A DNA stretch of 64,000 nt from Pseudomonadota bacterium. GTDB lineage: Bacteria; Pseudomonadota; Alphaproteobacteria; UBA828. Every line of letters starts with the position of its first letter. Positions within the stretch are counted from its first letter, which is position 1. The position numbers and the translations under genes are program-made. Of this stretch, positions 46,604 through 55,998 are shown in pieces. The stretch covers positions 23,086 to 87,085 of the forward strand of contig JAQBTG010000011.1 of NCBI GenBank assembly GCA_027624955.1, read 5' to 3'. A model generated the notes under the pieces. It did no database searches and was not told the DNA's origin. It saw nothing but the letters and a program-made list of their open reading frames with translations.

Positions 46604-46990
46604 ATGAATAAACTTCGCAAAATTCTGGTTTTGAGCATGCTAGCCGCGGGGTTAGCCGCGCTGCAGGCATTGTTGCCGGCGACTGTACAAGCGGCCACGT
46701 CGCCGGAGGTGACTGTTCAAGCCGCCACGTCGCCGGAGGCAAACGTTCAAGCGGCCATTAGTGACGACGTTTCCACTTTCTCTTCTTCGTCGAGCACAGA
46801 CTGCAACGACGCGCTCGGCCAACAGGCCTCCGGCGACTGGCGGGAAGCGGTCAAATACATTGATAAGACGGATGCCGACGATGCCCAGAGCTATGACCAG
46901 GCCTATAACCATCACAAGAAGCCCACGGTAGAGGACGACGATGACGACGACGACGACGACGATGAGGATGACGAAGAAGACGACGGCTAG
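46604..46990 (+). CDS. exported small protein with poly-aspartate C-terminus
   Basis: A 128-residue protein. AGGAGAAGA precedes the ATG well. The N-terminus is a signal peptide (to about residue 30, LPATVQA). It is followed by three imperfect copies of a VQAATSPE unit (about 28-52), a Ser-rich strip, and SGDWREAVKYIDKTDADDAQ. The last 22 residues are almost all Asp/Glu, with an unbroken run of about ten Asp. Such tails bind calcium or other cations, or bind mineral; this is inference. No family is recognised. It sits between two copies of the 59-bp repeat. Confidence 0.7.
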   Translation: MNKLRKILVLSMLAAGLAALQALLPATVQAATSPEVTVQAATSPEANVQAAISDDVSTFSSSSSTDCNDALGQQASGDWREAVKYIDKTDADDAQSYDQAYNHHKKPTVEDDDDDDDDDDEDDEEDDG

Positions 46991-47157
46991 TTTAGGGAAG
47001 ACTTTTACCGCCACGCCTTGGCGCGCGCTAAACGCTCCTTACTTCGGATAGCCCGCAAACCTTGGCATCGGCGGTTTCCCCGTTTTGGGCTGTGCGACCC
47101 CTTGGCGCCATGCCTGCATTTGACTCAGAGACGGGGTACTTATCTTATTCGGCTTTC

Positions 47158-47216
47158 GGGCGGGGAATGGGCATTTTCCGGCGACCGTCGAAACCCAAAT
47201 TGCCAAAATCGGCACA
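47158..47216. repeat. 59-bp dispersed repeat, copy 2
   Basis: Same-orientation partner of 45687-45745, about 80% identical. It lies in the 269-base gap before the flavin monooxygenase gene, a gap in which I see no supported gene. A minus-strand frame (47039-47284) across it is open but has no family or ribosome-site support. Confidence 0.6.
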
Positions 47217-47259
47217 CGAATCTTTTGGCCACCGCGCCGGCTCCTGGGCAAGATAGAGA

Positions 47260-49041
47260 ATGCTCGATATCGCAGGTGATTCAATTTCGGAGATGACGGC
47301 GCGCTGGTTGGCGCAGTTCGAGCACGCGCTCTCGGCCAATGATTGGCCGGCCGTCAAAGCGCTCTTTCACCCGGAATGCCACTGGCGTGATGTGTTGGCG
47401 CTGAGCTGGGATATTCAAACGGTGAGCGGCGCTGAGCGGGTCGTGGCGGCGCTCGCTTCGCGCGCCGGCAGCGCCCAACTGACCGGCTTCAAGATCGACC
47501 CGTCGCGGACTCCGCCGCGTCAGGTCACGCGGGCCGGTAGCGATGCCATCGAGGCGATCTTTGCTTTCGAGACCGCCGATGGCCGCGGCGAGGGCGTCTT
47601 GCGTCTCATCCCGGACGATGATGACGGCGGTAAATTCAAGGCCTGGACGCTGCTGACCGCGCTCCGCCACCTCCGCGGATTCGAGGAACGCGTCGGAACA
47701 GCGCGGCCCCGGGGCGAAGCCTATTCGCGCGATTTCCACGGGCCCAACTGGCTCGATCTTAGAAAGTCAGCCGCCGCCTATGATGCCAGAGATCCCACCG
47801 TGTTGGTGGTGGGCGGCGGGCAGGCCGGGCTTTCCATCGCCGCGCGCTTGACCCAACTCGGCGTCGATACACTGGTTGTCGATCGCCACCCGCGCATCGG
47901 CGATAATTGGCGCACGCGCTATCACGCCCTCACGCTGCACAATCAGGTGCATGTCAACCATCTGCCCTACATGCCGTTTCCGCCGAATTGGCCGGTCTAT
48001 ATCCCCAAGGACAAGCTGGCCAACTGGTTTGAATCTTATGTGGAGAGCATGGAGCTGAATTTCTGGAGCGCGGTGGAGTTTCGTGGCGGCGCCTATGACG
48101 CCGCGGCGGAGCGCTGGACCGTTGAACTCCATCACAGCGATGGCACAGTTCGCGAGATACATCCCCGCCACATTGTTCTGAGCACGGGCGTCAGCGATAT
48201 TCCCAACCTCCCGGATATCCCGACCCTGGCGGCATATCAGGGCACGCTGATCCACTCCAGCGCCTACGAGGATGGCGAGGCGTGGACGGGCCGCGATGCC
48301 CTGGTCATCGGCACCGGCAACAGCGGCCATGATATCGCGCAGGATCTCTATTCGAGCGGCGCCCGGGTGAGTTTGGTGCAGCGCAGCCCAACCCAGATCG
48401 TCAATGTCGAGCCCAGCGCGCAGCTTCCCTACGCGCTTTATGACGAAGGCCCGCCGCTAGAGGATTGCGACCTCATTGCCGCCTCGATGCCGCTCGCCGT
48501 GGCGCGGAAATCGCAGATTCTCATGACGACACGGGCGAAGGCGCTCGACAAGCCGCTGCTCGACCGCCTGACCCAAATCGGCTTCAAGCTCGATTACGGC
48601 GAAGACGGATCGGGATGGCAGTTCAAATATTTGAGCCGGGGCGGCGGCTATTATTTCAACGTCGGCTGCTCCGATCTGCTCGCCGACGGCAAGATCAAGC
48701 TCGTCCAATATTCGGATATCGCTGAATTCACCGCCGTAGGCGTAAAGATGAAATCAGGCGATGTGCGAGGCGCCGACCTCATTGTCCTCGCCACTGGGTA
48801 TAAGGGACAGGAGCATCTGGTCCGCAGATTGTTCGGTGACGGCGTCGCCGATTCTGTCGGGACCATCTGGGGCTTTGGCGAAGCGCAGGAGCTGCGCAAC
48901 ATGTTCCAGCGCACCGGGCAGCCAGGCCTGTGGTTCCTGGCCGGCAGCTTTGCCCAATGCCGGATCTATTCCAAATACCTCTCCTTACAGATCAAGGCGT
49001 GCGAAGAGGGCCTGCTATCCCGGACCCGGCCAGCGTCTTGA
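47260..49041 (+). CDS. flavin-containing monooxygenase with N-terminal NTF2-like domain
   Basis: The 593-residue protein has two parts. Residues 1-150 form a SnoaL/NTF2-like domain (FEHALSANDWPAVKALFHPE, then RDVLALSWDIQT). Residues 175-590 form a flavin monooxygenase of the YUCCA/FMO type with the FAD site LVVGGGQAGLSIAARL, the NADPH site LVIGTGNSGHDIAQDL, and LIVLATGY near the end. FMO enzymes oxygenate N, S or carbonyl substrates, and the NTF2-like part may hold substrate or steer dimerisation. It is the first gene of the accessory block to about 56.8 kb, followed by a GYD gene after 149 bases. Confidence 0.92.
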   Translation: MLDIAGDSISEMTARWLAQFEHALSANDWPAVKALFHPECHWRDVLALSWDIQTVSGAERVVAALASRAGSAQLTGFKIDPSRTPPRQVTRAGSDAIEAIFAFETADGRGEGVLRLIPDDDDGGKFKAWTLLTALRHLRGFEERVGTARPRGEAYSRDFHGPNWLDLRKSAAAYDARDPTVLVVGGGQAGLSIAARLTQLGVDTLVVDRHPRIGDNWRTRYHALTLHNQVHVNHLPYMPFPPNWPVYIPKDKLANWFESYVESMELNFWSAVEFRGGAYDAAAERWTVELHHSDGTVREIHPRHIVLSTGVSDIPNLPDIPTLAAYQGTLIHSSAYEDGEAWTGRDALVIGTGNSGHDIAQDLYSSGARVSLVQRSPTQIVNVEPSAQLPYALYDEGPPLEDCDLIAASMPLAVARKSQILMTTRAKALDKPLLDRLTQIGFKLDYGEDGSGWQFKYLSRGGGYYFNVGCSDLLADGKIKLVQYSDIAEFTAVGVKMKSGDVRGADLIVLATGYKGQEHLVRRLFGDGVADSVGTIWGFGEAQELRNMFQRTGQPGLWFLAGSFAQCRIYSKYLSLQIKACEEGLLSRTRPAS

Positions 49042-49190
49042 GCACTCTTGAGCGCTCTCGGGCTTTGTCGTTTTTTGCATTGCTGAATTCAAATCAACCG
49101 GGATTCGGTCTAGGGTCGGGTCCGATCCAAGGCAAGCGCGCCCTGGAATAGTTGCCAAATGACGATCGTGAAACAATCCGAGGTGACACC

Positions 49191-49526
49191 ATGCCGCAAT
49201 ATCTAGTGCGCTGCCGATACACGCCGGAGGCGTGGAAGGGATTGGTCGCCAACCCGGAAGATCGGACCGCGCTTGCCGAGAAAGTGTGCGAAAGCTTCGG
49301 CGGCAAACTCCATCATCTCTATTTTGCCTTCGGCGAGCATGATCTGATCGAGATCATCGAGGCACCGGACAACAAGACGATGATGGCGATCATGATGGCG
49401 TCTGCCGCGTCCGGCAGCCTCACCGATGTGACGACGACCGTTCTCATGACCGCCGCCGACGCCCGCGACGCGATGACCGTGGCCAACACCCAGGCCGGCG
49501 TCTATCGCCGCCCGGGCGCCGATTGA
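49191..49526 (+). CDS. GYD-domain protein
   Basis: A 111-residue single-domain protein of the GYD family (YLVRCRYTPEAWKGLV, then FGEHDLIEIIEAPDNKTMMA). GYD proteins form ferredoxin-like dimers of unknown function and often accompany oxygenases. A GAGGTGACACC ribosome site precedes the ATG. The HyuB gene starts 27 bases later, so the two are very likely cotranscribed. Confidence 0.88.
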   Translation: MPQYLVRCRYTPEAWKGLVANPEDRTALAEKVCESFGGKLHHLYFAFGEHDLIEIIEAPDNKTMMAIMMASAASGSLTDVTTTVLMTAADARDAMTVANTQAGVYRRPGAD

Positions 49527-49553
49527 GCGGCGCGCGTTCACCGTGAGTGCAGC

Positions 49554-51389
49554 ATGACAGCGCCCGCCGATCCGGCGCGGTTCCAAGCGCCCGAAAAGTC
49601 CACCGAGCCTGTGGATTCGATTGAGGATCCCGTTCTGACGGCGGTGCTGGCTAACCGCTTCGATGGCATCGTGCGCGAAATGTCGAACACCTTGTTGCGC
49701 GCGGCACGCTCGACCGTGATCGCCGCCGCCAAGGATTTTTCCTGTGCCATCCTCACTGCCGATGATCAGCTCATCACCGCGGCCGATGGCTTGCCGGTCC
49801 ATGTCTTCGGCGCTTCGCTGCAAACCGGGTCGATGCGGGACCTGCATGACGATATCGCCGAGGGCGACGCGTTCTTGCACAACGATCCCTATCTCGGCAA
49901 TTCGCATGCCGCCGATCACGCTTTGCTGGCACCCGTCTTCATCGATGGCGAGCATCTCTTTACGGTTTGCGCCAAGGCCCACCAGGCCGACATCGGCAAT
50001 AGCGTGCCGACGACCTATCACGCCTTCGCCCGAGATATTTACGAAGAGGGCGCGCTGATCTTTCCCTGCGTCCGGGTGCAGCAAAATTATCAGACCAACG
50101 CCGATATCGTCCGCATGTGCCGCCGCCGCATTCGCGTGCCGGAGCAATGGTATGGCGATTTCCTGGCGCTCATCGGCGCGGTTCGCATTGGCGAGCGTCG
50201 CCTGAAGGCGCTGTGCACAAAGATCGGCACTGAAACGGTCACCCGTTTCGTTGGCCGCTGGATGGATTATTCAGAAGCGCGCATGGCGAGCGCCATCCGG
50301 GCGTTGCCATCGGCCAGCCTGGCCAGCGTAAGCACGCATGATCCGGTTGAGAATATCTTGCCCGACGGAATTCCGGTGAAAGCCAAATTAACCATCGATT
50401 CGGCGGCCGCGACGATCGAGGTTGACCTGCGCGACAATGTCGATTGCGTCGATTGCGGCCTCAATCAAACCGAGGCGACCTGCCTGGCAAACGTGTTCAC
50501 CGCGGTCTTAAACTGCCTCGCCGATGATATTCCACATAACTCCGGCGCCTTCCGGCGCGTCCGCGTGCTGTTGCGTGATGATTGCGTCGTCGGCCGCCCG
50601 GCGTTTCCGCATAGCTGCTCGGCCTGCACCACCAACATTGCCGAGCGGCTCATTTATGCCGTTCAAGGCGCATTCGCCAAATTGGGTGAGGGCTACGGCC
50701 TGGCTGACGGCTCGTCCACAATGGGTGCCGCGATGGCCGTGATTTCTGGCCAAGATCCACGTCGTGGCGGCGACCCTTATGTCGGCCAACTTTTCCTCGG
50801 CCTCGGCGGCGGACCGGCCGGGCCGATGGCCGATGGCTGGCTGACTTATTGCATGCCGACTGCGGCGGGCATGATTCGCCTCGACAGTGTCGAACTTGAT
50901 GAAGCGCGCTATCCGATGGAAATTCACTCGATCCGCGTTCTGCCCGCCACCTTAGGAGCGGGCCAACTATGCGGCGCGCCCGCAACTGAGGTGGTGTACG
51001 GCCCAACGACCTCACCGATGACCGCTGTTATTCCCTCGGACGGGCATTATTTTCCACCGCGCGGCGCGCATGGCGGCGCCGACGGGTATCCCGGCGCAAC
51101 ATTCAAACGCAGTGCCAATGGCAGCGAGGTAAAACTCGCAAACTTCGTGCAGGCCGAGATCGCACCGGGCGAAACCCTGCGCGGCATCGAAGGCGGCGGC
51201 GCCGGCTACGGCGACCCCCGTACCCGCGACCCGGCCCGTGTTCTTCGCGACGTATCAAGAGGTTGGGAAACTCAAGAAAGAGCGGCGGCAATCTACTCGG
51301 TCGTCATCACGGGCTCGCGCGATAAAGACACATTGGCGTTGGACGCCGAGGCTACAGATGACCTCCGCGCCCAAATAATGGGATCGTAG
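49554..51389 (+). CDS. hydantoinase B/oxoprolinase family subunit, orphan
   Basis: A 611-residue HyuB-type subunit distinct from the pair at 7.6-11.1 kb. It has EMSNTLLRAARSTVIAAAKD, the conserved FLHNDPYLGNSHAADHALL, IPHNSGAFRRVRV and the C-terminal IEGGGAGYGDPRTRDPARV. No HyuA partner is adjacent; the only HyuA in the window is 36 kb away on the other strand. A gamma-glutamyltransferase follows after 38 bases, an unusual partner. Confidence 0.92.
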   Translation: MTAPADPARFQAPEKSTEPVDSIEDPVLTAVLANRFDGIVREMSNTLLRAARSTVIAAAKDFSCAILTADDQLITAADGLPVHVFGASLQTGSMRDLHDDIAEGDAFLHNDPYLGNSHAADHALLAPVFIDGEHLFTVCAKAHQADIGNSVPTTYHAFARDIYEEGALIFPCVRVQQNYQTNADIVRMCRRRIRVPEQWYGDFLALIGAVRIGERRLKALCTKIGTETVTRFVGRWMDYSEARMASAIRALPSASLASVSTHDPVENILPDGIPVKAKLTIDSAAATIEVDLRDNVDCVDCGLNQTEATCLANVFTAVLNCLADDIPHNSGAFRRVRVLLRDDCVVGRPAFPHSCSACTTNIAERLIYAVQGAFAKLGEGYGLADGSSTMGAAMAVISGQDPRRGGDPYVGQLFLGLGGGPAGPMADGWLTYCMPTAAGMIRLDSVELDEARYPMEIHSIRVLPATLGAGQLCGAPATEVVYGPTTSPMTAVIPSDGHYFPPRGAHGGADGYPGATFKRSANGSEVKLANFVQAEIAPGETLRGIEGGGAGYGDPRTRDPARVLRDVSRGWETQERAAAIYSVVITGSRDKDTLALDAEATDDLRAQIMGS

Positions 51390-51427
51390 AATTAGGCAAC
51401 CCGGATTTAAAAAGAATGGAGTGAGCC

Positions 51428-53023
51428 GTGACATCCAAGGCAATCCCGCCGCGCCCCGCGACTGAAGCTTGGCGCCTCACGAAACCGGTAATCGAGAGCG
51501 TCGGCGGGGTGATCGCCACCCAACATCGTCTCGCGTCCGAAGCCGGCGCAAAAATATTGGCCGACGGTGGCAACGCCATCGACGCCGCAATCGCCGCCAG
51601 CTTTGTCCTCGCGACGGTCGAGCCGTGGATGAGCGGCCTCGGCGGCGGCGGATATATGATGGTGCGGCGAAGCGGCGAAGCCGGCGCCCAGATGGTCGAT
51701 TTCGGCATGGTCGCGCCGGCGGATCTGGACGTATCCGCCTATCCGCTGACCGGCGCCAGTGGCGGCGATATGTTCGGCTGGCCTGAAGTCCTGGAGGATC
51801 GCAACCTCAAGGGCTTTTTCTCGATTGCCTTGCCGACGCAGGTCGGCGGGCTGGGGCTGGCGCATGAGCGCTTCGGCACCAAAGCCTGGGCCGAGCTTCT
51901 CGCGCCGGCAATCGCCAGCGCCGAAGCCGAAATGGAAGCCGATTGGTACACCACCATCGCTATCGCCGCCGCCGCCGCCGATCTTGCTGAAAATCAAACC
52001 TCAGCCGCACTTTATATGCCCGGTGGCTTTCCAGCAGCCGGGCAATGGAGTTCGCCACCGCCGCGCATCCGGCTTGGCAATTTGGCGAACACTCTGCGTC
52101 GGCTCGCCGAAGTGGGCGCCGATGATTTTTACCGTGGCGAAACCGCTGAAAAGCTTGTCGCCGATTTGACCGCCGGCGGTTGCCCCCTCAGCCTTGGCGA
52201 ATTTCGCGATTACCGCGCCCGGATTGTTGACGTCGCCGCCTATCCCTATCGGTCAGCGCAAGTTTTTGCCGCACTCGGTTTGACCGCTGGCCCCACCATG
52301 AAAGACGCTCTCGATGGTCTGCAAAGTCGGCCCATACCTGATGGCGCGCCGGGCGCTGACGCCTTCCACCGCTTGGCATCCAGCCTCGCAGCCGCAATCG
52401 CGGTGCGACTCGCCGGCGCCGGCGATGATGCCGCCACAGAGCCCGCCAGTTGCACCAGCCATGTTAGCGTGGTCGATAGCCAAGGGACCGCCGTCTCGCT
52501 GACCCAAACTCTGCTCTCGCCGTTCGGCTCGAAAGTTGTGCTTCCCGAGACCGGCATTTTGATGAACAACGGCATGATGTGGTTTGACCCGCGCCCCGGC
52601 AGGCCAAATTCAATCGGCCCCGGCAAGCGGCCGCTCTCCAACATGTGCCCGGCCATTGTCGAAACGGCGGACGGTCTCCGCGTGGCGTTGGGCGCGTCTG
52701 GCGGCCGGCGGATCATGCCCGCCGTGCTGCAACTGATCTCATTTCTGGTGGATCACGGAATGTCCATCGACGATGCCATTCATCAGCCGAGAATCGATGT
52801 TGGCGGCGCCACAGCCGTGGCTATAGACAGCCGCCTGTCCGATGCCGTGTATGCAGCGCTGGCCGCTGATTTTGACGTCTCTTGGGAAAACCATGGCGTC
52901 TACCCGGTGCTCTACGCTTGCCCCAATATGGCGGCGTGGGACAGCCGGCGGAAGCGCGGCATCGGCGCCGCCTTCGTCGCCTCGCCGCGCGCCGTCGTAG
53001 CAGGCCCGGGCGCCAACGGATAA
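51428..53023 (+). CDS. gamma-glutamyltransferase family protein, apparently cytosolic
   Basis: A 531-residue Ntn-hydrolase precursor. It shows GGNAIDAAIAASFVL, MSGLGGGGYMMVR, the autocleavage and catalytic Thr343 in CTSHVSVVD and NNGMMWFDPRPG. The active-site end is NSIGPGKRPLSNMCPAIV, and a C-terminal GASGGRRIMPAVLQLI. The start GTG has a GGAGTGA site. No signal peptide is seen at the N-terminus, whereas typical bacterial GGTs are periplasmic, so it may act in the cytosol on gamma-glutamyl amides made in the same pathway. Its neighbours are an orphan HyuB and an LLM oxidoreductase. Confidence 0.93.
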   Translation: MTSKAIPPRPATEAWRLTKPVIESVGGVIATQHRLASEAGAKILADGGNAIDAAIAASFVLATVEPWMSGLGGGGYMMVRRSGEAGAQMVDFGMVAPADLDVSAYPLTGASGGDMFGWPEVLEDRNLKGFFSIALPTQVGGLGLAHERFGTKAWAELLAPAIASAEAEMEADWYTTIAIAAAAADLAENQTSAALYMPGGFPAAGQWSSPPPRIRLGNLANTLRRLAEVGADDFYRGETAEKLVADLTAGGCPLSLGEFRDYRARIVDVAAYPYRSAQVFAALGLTAGPTMKDALDGLQSRPIPDGAPGADAFHRLASSLAAAIAVRLAGAGDDAATEPASCTSHVSVVDSQGTAVSLTQTLLSPFGSKVVLPETGILMNNGMMWFDPRPGRPNSIGPGKRPLSNMCPAIVETADGLRVALGASGGRRIMPAVLQLISFLVDHGMSIDDAIHQPRIDVGGATAVAIDSRLSDAVYAALAADFDVSWENHGVYPVLYACPNMAAWDSRRKRGIGAAFVASPRAVVAGPGANG

Positions 53024-53060
53024 GATCACCGGCAATTCACTCTTACAAGGATGACCAAAC

Positions 53061-53891
53061 ATGGATATCGGCGTATTCTTCTTTCCGACCCACTATTCGA
53101 TTGAGCTCACGGAGCTTGCCACCGAGCTGGAACAGCGCGGTTTTGAATCGCTGCTCGCCTGCGAACACACCCATATCCCGGTCAGTCGCAAAACGCCCTT
53201 TCCAGGCGGCGGCGAGGTGCCGAAGCAGTATTATCATACCTATGACCAGTTCGTGGGCTTGAGCTTCGCCGCTGCCGTGACCAAGACGCTTAAAATCGGC
53301 ACCGGCATCTGCCTGGTGCCGCAACATGACCCGTTCAATCTGGCGAAAGCCGTCTCCAGCCTGGATCGGCTTTCCGGCGGGCGGTTCATTCTCGGCATCG
53401 GCGGCGGCTGGAATGTCGATGAGATGGAGAACCACGGGGTCACATATAAAAACCGCTTCAAAGTGATGCGCGAAACCATCCTTGCGGCCAAGCAATTATG
53501 GACCCAGGAGAAAGGTGAATTTCACGGTGAGTTCGTGGATTTCGACCCGGCCTTTTCCTCGCCGAAGCCACTGCAAACACCGCATCCGCCGATCCTGCTC
53601 GGCGGCGAGACGGATCACACGCTGCGCCGCATCGTCGAATATTGTGACGGTTGGTTCCCGCGCGGGCCGGTCGATATGGTAGACGGCATGGCCCGCCTGC
53701 GCCGTATCGCCGATGAGGCAGGGCGCGATATGGCGACGCTCTCCACTACGGTCTTCAATGCCGAACCCGACGCTGCCGCACTTGAAGGTTATCGCGCCGC
53801 CGGCGTCAATCGCGTGCTTTTAAACATGCCAACGGAAGATCGCGACACCTGCCTCAAGACGCTCGACAGTTACATGCCGTTGCTCGGATAG
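53061..53891 (+). CDS. LLM-class flavin oxidoreductase (TIGR03619-like)
   Basis: A 276-residue luciferase-like monooxygenase/reductase of the type that uses FMN or F420. Seen: MDIGVFFFPTHYSIE, CEHTHIPVSRKTPFPGGG, LKIGTGICLVPQHDPFNLAK and GRFILGIGGGWNVDEMENHG. The family label usually says F420-dependent, but the cofactor cannot be decided here. It lies 37 bases after the GGT gene in the same direction. Confidence 0.9.
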   Translation: MDIGVFFFPTHYSIELTELATELEQRGFESLLACEHTHIPVSRKTPFPGGGEVPKQYYHTYDQFVGLSFAAAVTKTLKIGTGICLVPQHDPFNLAKAVSSLDRLSGGRFILGIGGGWNVDEMENHGVTYKNRFKVMRETILAAKQLWTQEKGEFHGEFVDFDPAFSSPKPLQTPHPPILLGGETDHTLRRIVEYCDGWFPRGPVDMVDGMARLRRIADEAGRDMATLSTTVFNAEPDAAALEGYRAAGVNRVLLNMPTEDRDTCLKTLDSYMPLLG

Positions 53892-53985
53892 GGCTAGGGA
53901 TCGGGAGACCTGCTCACCGTAAATTTCCGCGAAGCGCAATTTCGGTTGCGCGCAATATTTTGCATAAGATGAGCGGAACAAGGCG

Positions 53986-55917
53986 ATGAAATTTACCAAC
54001 TCGGTCTCAAACTTCACTGCGGATGACGCGTCGCTTCAGCGCCATCTGGGTGGCGCCGATATTCCGACGTTGATCATCACCACCGCTTATTTAAGTCGGG
54101 ATTACACGCTTCTCAAAGACGCATGGCGGCCCGAGGTTATTTTCGGAATCGCCGAAAGCGGCATGTCGGAAGAACTTGAAGCGGAAGTTCGCGAAACATG
54201 CTTCCAAGCGCTGAAATCGTTTCGTGACGGCGGCGGGGAACCACCCGGCCCGCCAACCTTCGATGAAATGTATCGCATTGCCATTTGGATGATGGGCGCC
54301 GAGATAGAGCCCTTCATTCCTCAAGTATATGAGGAAGCAGTTGTAAGCGAATTCGATCAGCGCGCGCCACGCTGGACCAAAGACCAACTCGCGCCCGACC
54401 GAGACCTATCGGTCGCGATTGTCGGCGCGGGAGAAAGCGGCATCTTGGCCGGTCTCCGCCTCAAGCAAGCGGGCATTCCCTTCGTGATATTCGAGAAGAA
54501 CGATGAAGTCGGCGGAACCTGGTACGAGAACAATTATCCGGGCTGCCGGGTAGACTGTAACAGCTTCTTCTACAGCTACGCGCTCGCCCGCGGGCTGTGG
54601 CCGGATTATTACGGCAAGGCTGAAGACGTTCTCGACTATTTCAAGGAAGTCACCCGCCAGCACGGGCTCTACGAGCATATCCGCTTCAACACCGTGGTTA
54701 CCGCGTGTCGTTGGAATGAAGCTGCCGGACAGTGGAACCTACAGACACGCTCCACGGCGGGCGAAGAGGAGTTCACAAGCGAAGTCTTGGTGAGCGCCGT
54801 CGGCCAGCTCAATCGGCCGAGCCTGCCGGACATTCCAGGGCGGGACGCCTTCCTCGGTCCGAGTTTTCATTCCGCGCAGTGGGACCATTCGGTCGACCTC
54901 AGCGGCAAGAGAGTCGGCGTTATCGGCACCGGCGCAAGCGCCCTTCAGTTCATTCCCGAAGTCGCGAAGGTCGCGGAGCATGTCACCGTCTTTGCGCGCA
55001 CCGCGCCCTGGCTGCTGCCGACACCGCTCTTGCATGAAGCGGTGAGCGACAGCACACAATGGCTCCTAGAACATCTCCCGCTCTATTCCATGTGGTACCG
55101 CGTTACGCTGGCGTTGCCCGGCGCCAAGGGCATGCTCGACGGCGTGGTCGTCGACCCAGATTTTAAGCCAACGGAAAAATCCGTGTCGGCGCTCAACGAC
55201 ACGGTCCGCCACGTGGTCACAGATTGGATGGCGGCGCAGGCAGTTGATCGGCCTGACCTGCGTGACGGGATCATCCCGGACACGCCGATCGGCGCTAAAC
55301 GGATCATTCGCGACAATGGCACCTGGATCGCCACGCTCAAGCGCGACAATGTGAATTTGGTGCGCAGCAAGGTTAAGGCAATCACGCCGAGCGGCATTGT
55401 TTGCGACGACAACAGCGAACACAGGTTTGACGCCATCCTCTACGGCACCGGCTTTCATGCGTCGCAATTCCTCATGCCCATGCAAGTGATCGGTCGCGGT
55501 GGGGCCGATCTGCACGCGGTTTGGGACGGTGACGATGCCCGCGCCTATCTCGGCATGACTGTGCCACGATTCCCAAATTTATTTATTCTATATGGCCCAA
55601 ATACAAACCAAGTGGTGCATGGCGGCAGCGCCATCATGTGGTCGGAGTTCTCGGTCAAATATCTGCTTGATGCCCTGCGGCAAATCCTGAGCAGTGGCGC
55701 CAAGGCAATGGACGTCAAAGACGAAACTTACTGGAGCCACAGCCAGCGCATGGATGAAGCCAGCTTGCTACGCGCCTGGGGCTTCTCAAAAGTCAGCAGC
55801 TGGTACAAAAACAGTAAGGGCCGCGCAACCCAGAATTATCCGTTCAGCTCAGCGGAGTTGTGGCGGCGCACCCACGAAATATCGCTGGCCGACTTTGAAT
55901 TGACCGGCAACGACTAG
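53986..55917 (+). CDS. Baeyer-Villiger-type flavin monooxygenase
   Basis: A 643-residue type I Baeyer-Villiger monooxygenase. The FAD site is VAIVGAGESGILAGLRLKQ (about 137-156). A perfect BVMO fingerprint FLGPSFHSAQWD (Phe-x-Gly-x3-His-x3-Trp-Asp) is followed by the NADPH site GVIGTGASALQFIPEVA. GGTWYENNYPGCRVDCNS is typical. About 135 residues precede the FAD site, a long N-terminal extension with no clear domain. It converts ketones to esters or lactones. It ends the accessory run on the plus strand, 94 bases after the LLM gene. Confidence 0.94.
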   Translation: MKFTNSVSNFTADDASLQRHLGGADIPTLIITTAYLSRDYTLLKDAWRPEVIFGIAESGMSEELEAEVRETCFQALKSFRDGGGEPPGPPTFDEMYRIAIWMMGAEIEPFIPQVYEEAVVSEFDQRAPRWTKDQLAPDRDLSVAIVGAGESGILAGLRLKQAGIPFVIFEKNDEVGGTWYENNYPGCRVDCNSFFYSYALARGLWPDYYGKAEDVLDYFKEVTRQHGLYEHIRFNTVVTACRWNEAAGQWNLQTRSTAGEEEFTSEVLVSAVGQLNRPSLPDIPGRDAFLGPSFHSAQWDHSVDLSGKRVGVIGTGASALQFIPEVAKVAEHVTVFARTAPWLLPTPLLHEAVSDSTQWLLEHLPLYSMWYRVTLALPGAKGMLDGVVVDPDFKPTEKSVSALNDTVRHVVTDWMAAQAVDRPDLRDGIIPDTPIGAKRIIRDNGTWIATLKRDNVNLVRSKVKAITPSGIVCDDNSEHRFDAILYGTGFHASQFLMPMQVIGRGGADLHAVWDGDDARAYLGMTVPRFPNLFILYGPNTNQVVHGGSAIMWSEFSVKYLLDALRQILSSGAKAMDVKDETYWSHSQRMDEASLLRAWGFSKVSSWYKNSKGRATQNYPFSSAELWRRTHEISLADFELTGND

Positions 55918-55998
55918 ATCGCGGCCTAGAGTAAATCCCGAGCAGGTAGAATCACCTGCGACGACCTTGTCCGCGCCGGTTGTTAGCACCGGCGTGCT

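Noticed and set aside
47039..47284. 81-codon minus-strand frame over the 59-bp repeat
   Set aside because: No ribosome site, no family, and it overlaps the start region of the flavin monooxygenase gene; possibly the tail of a lost gene but not supportable.
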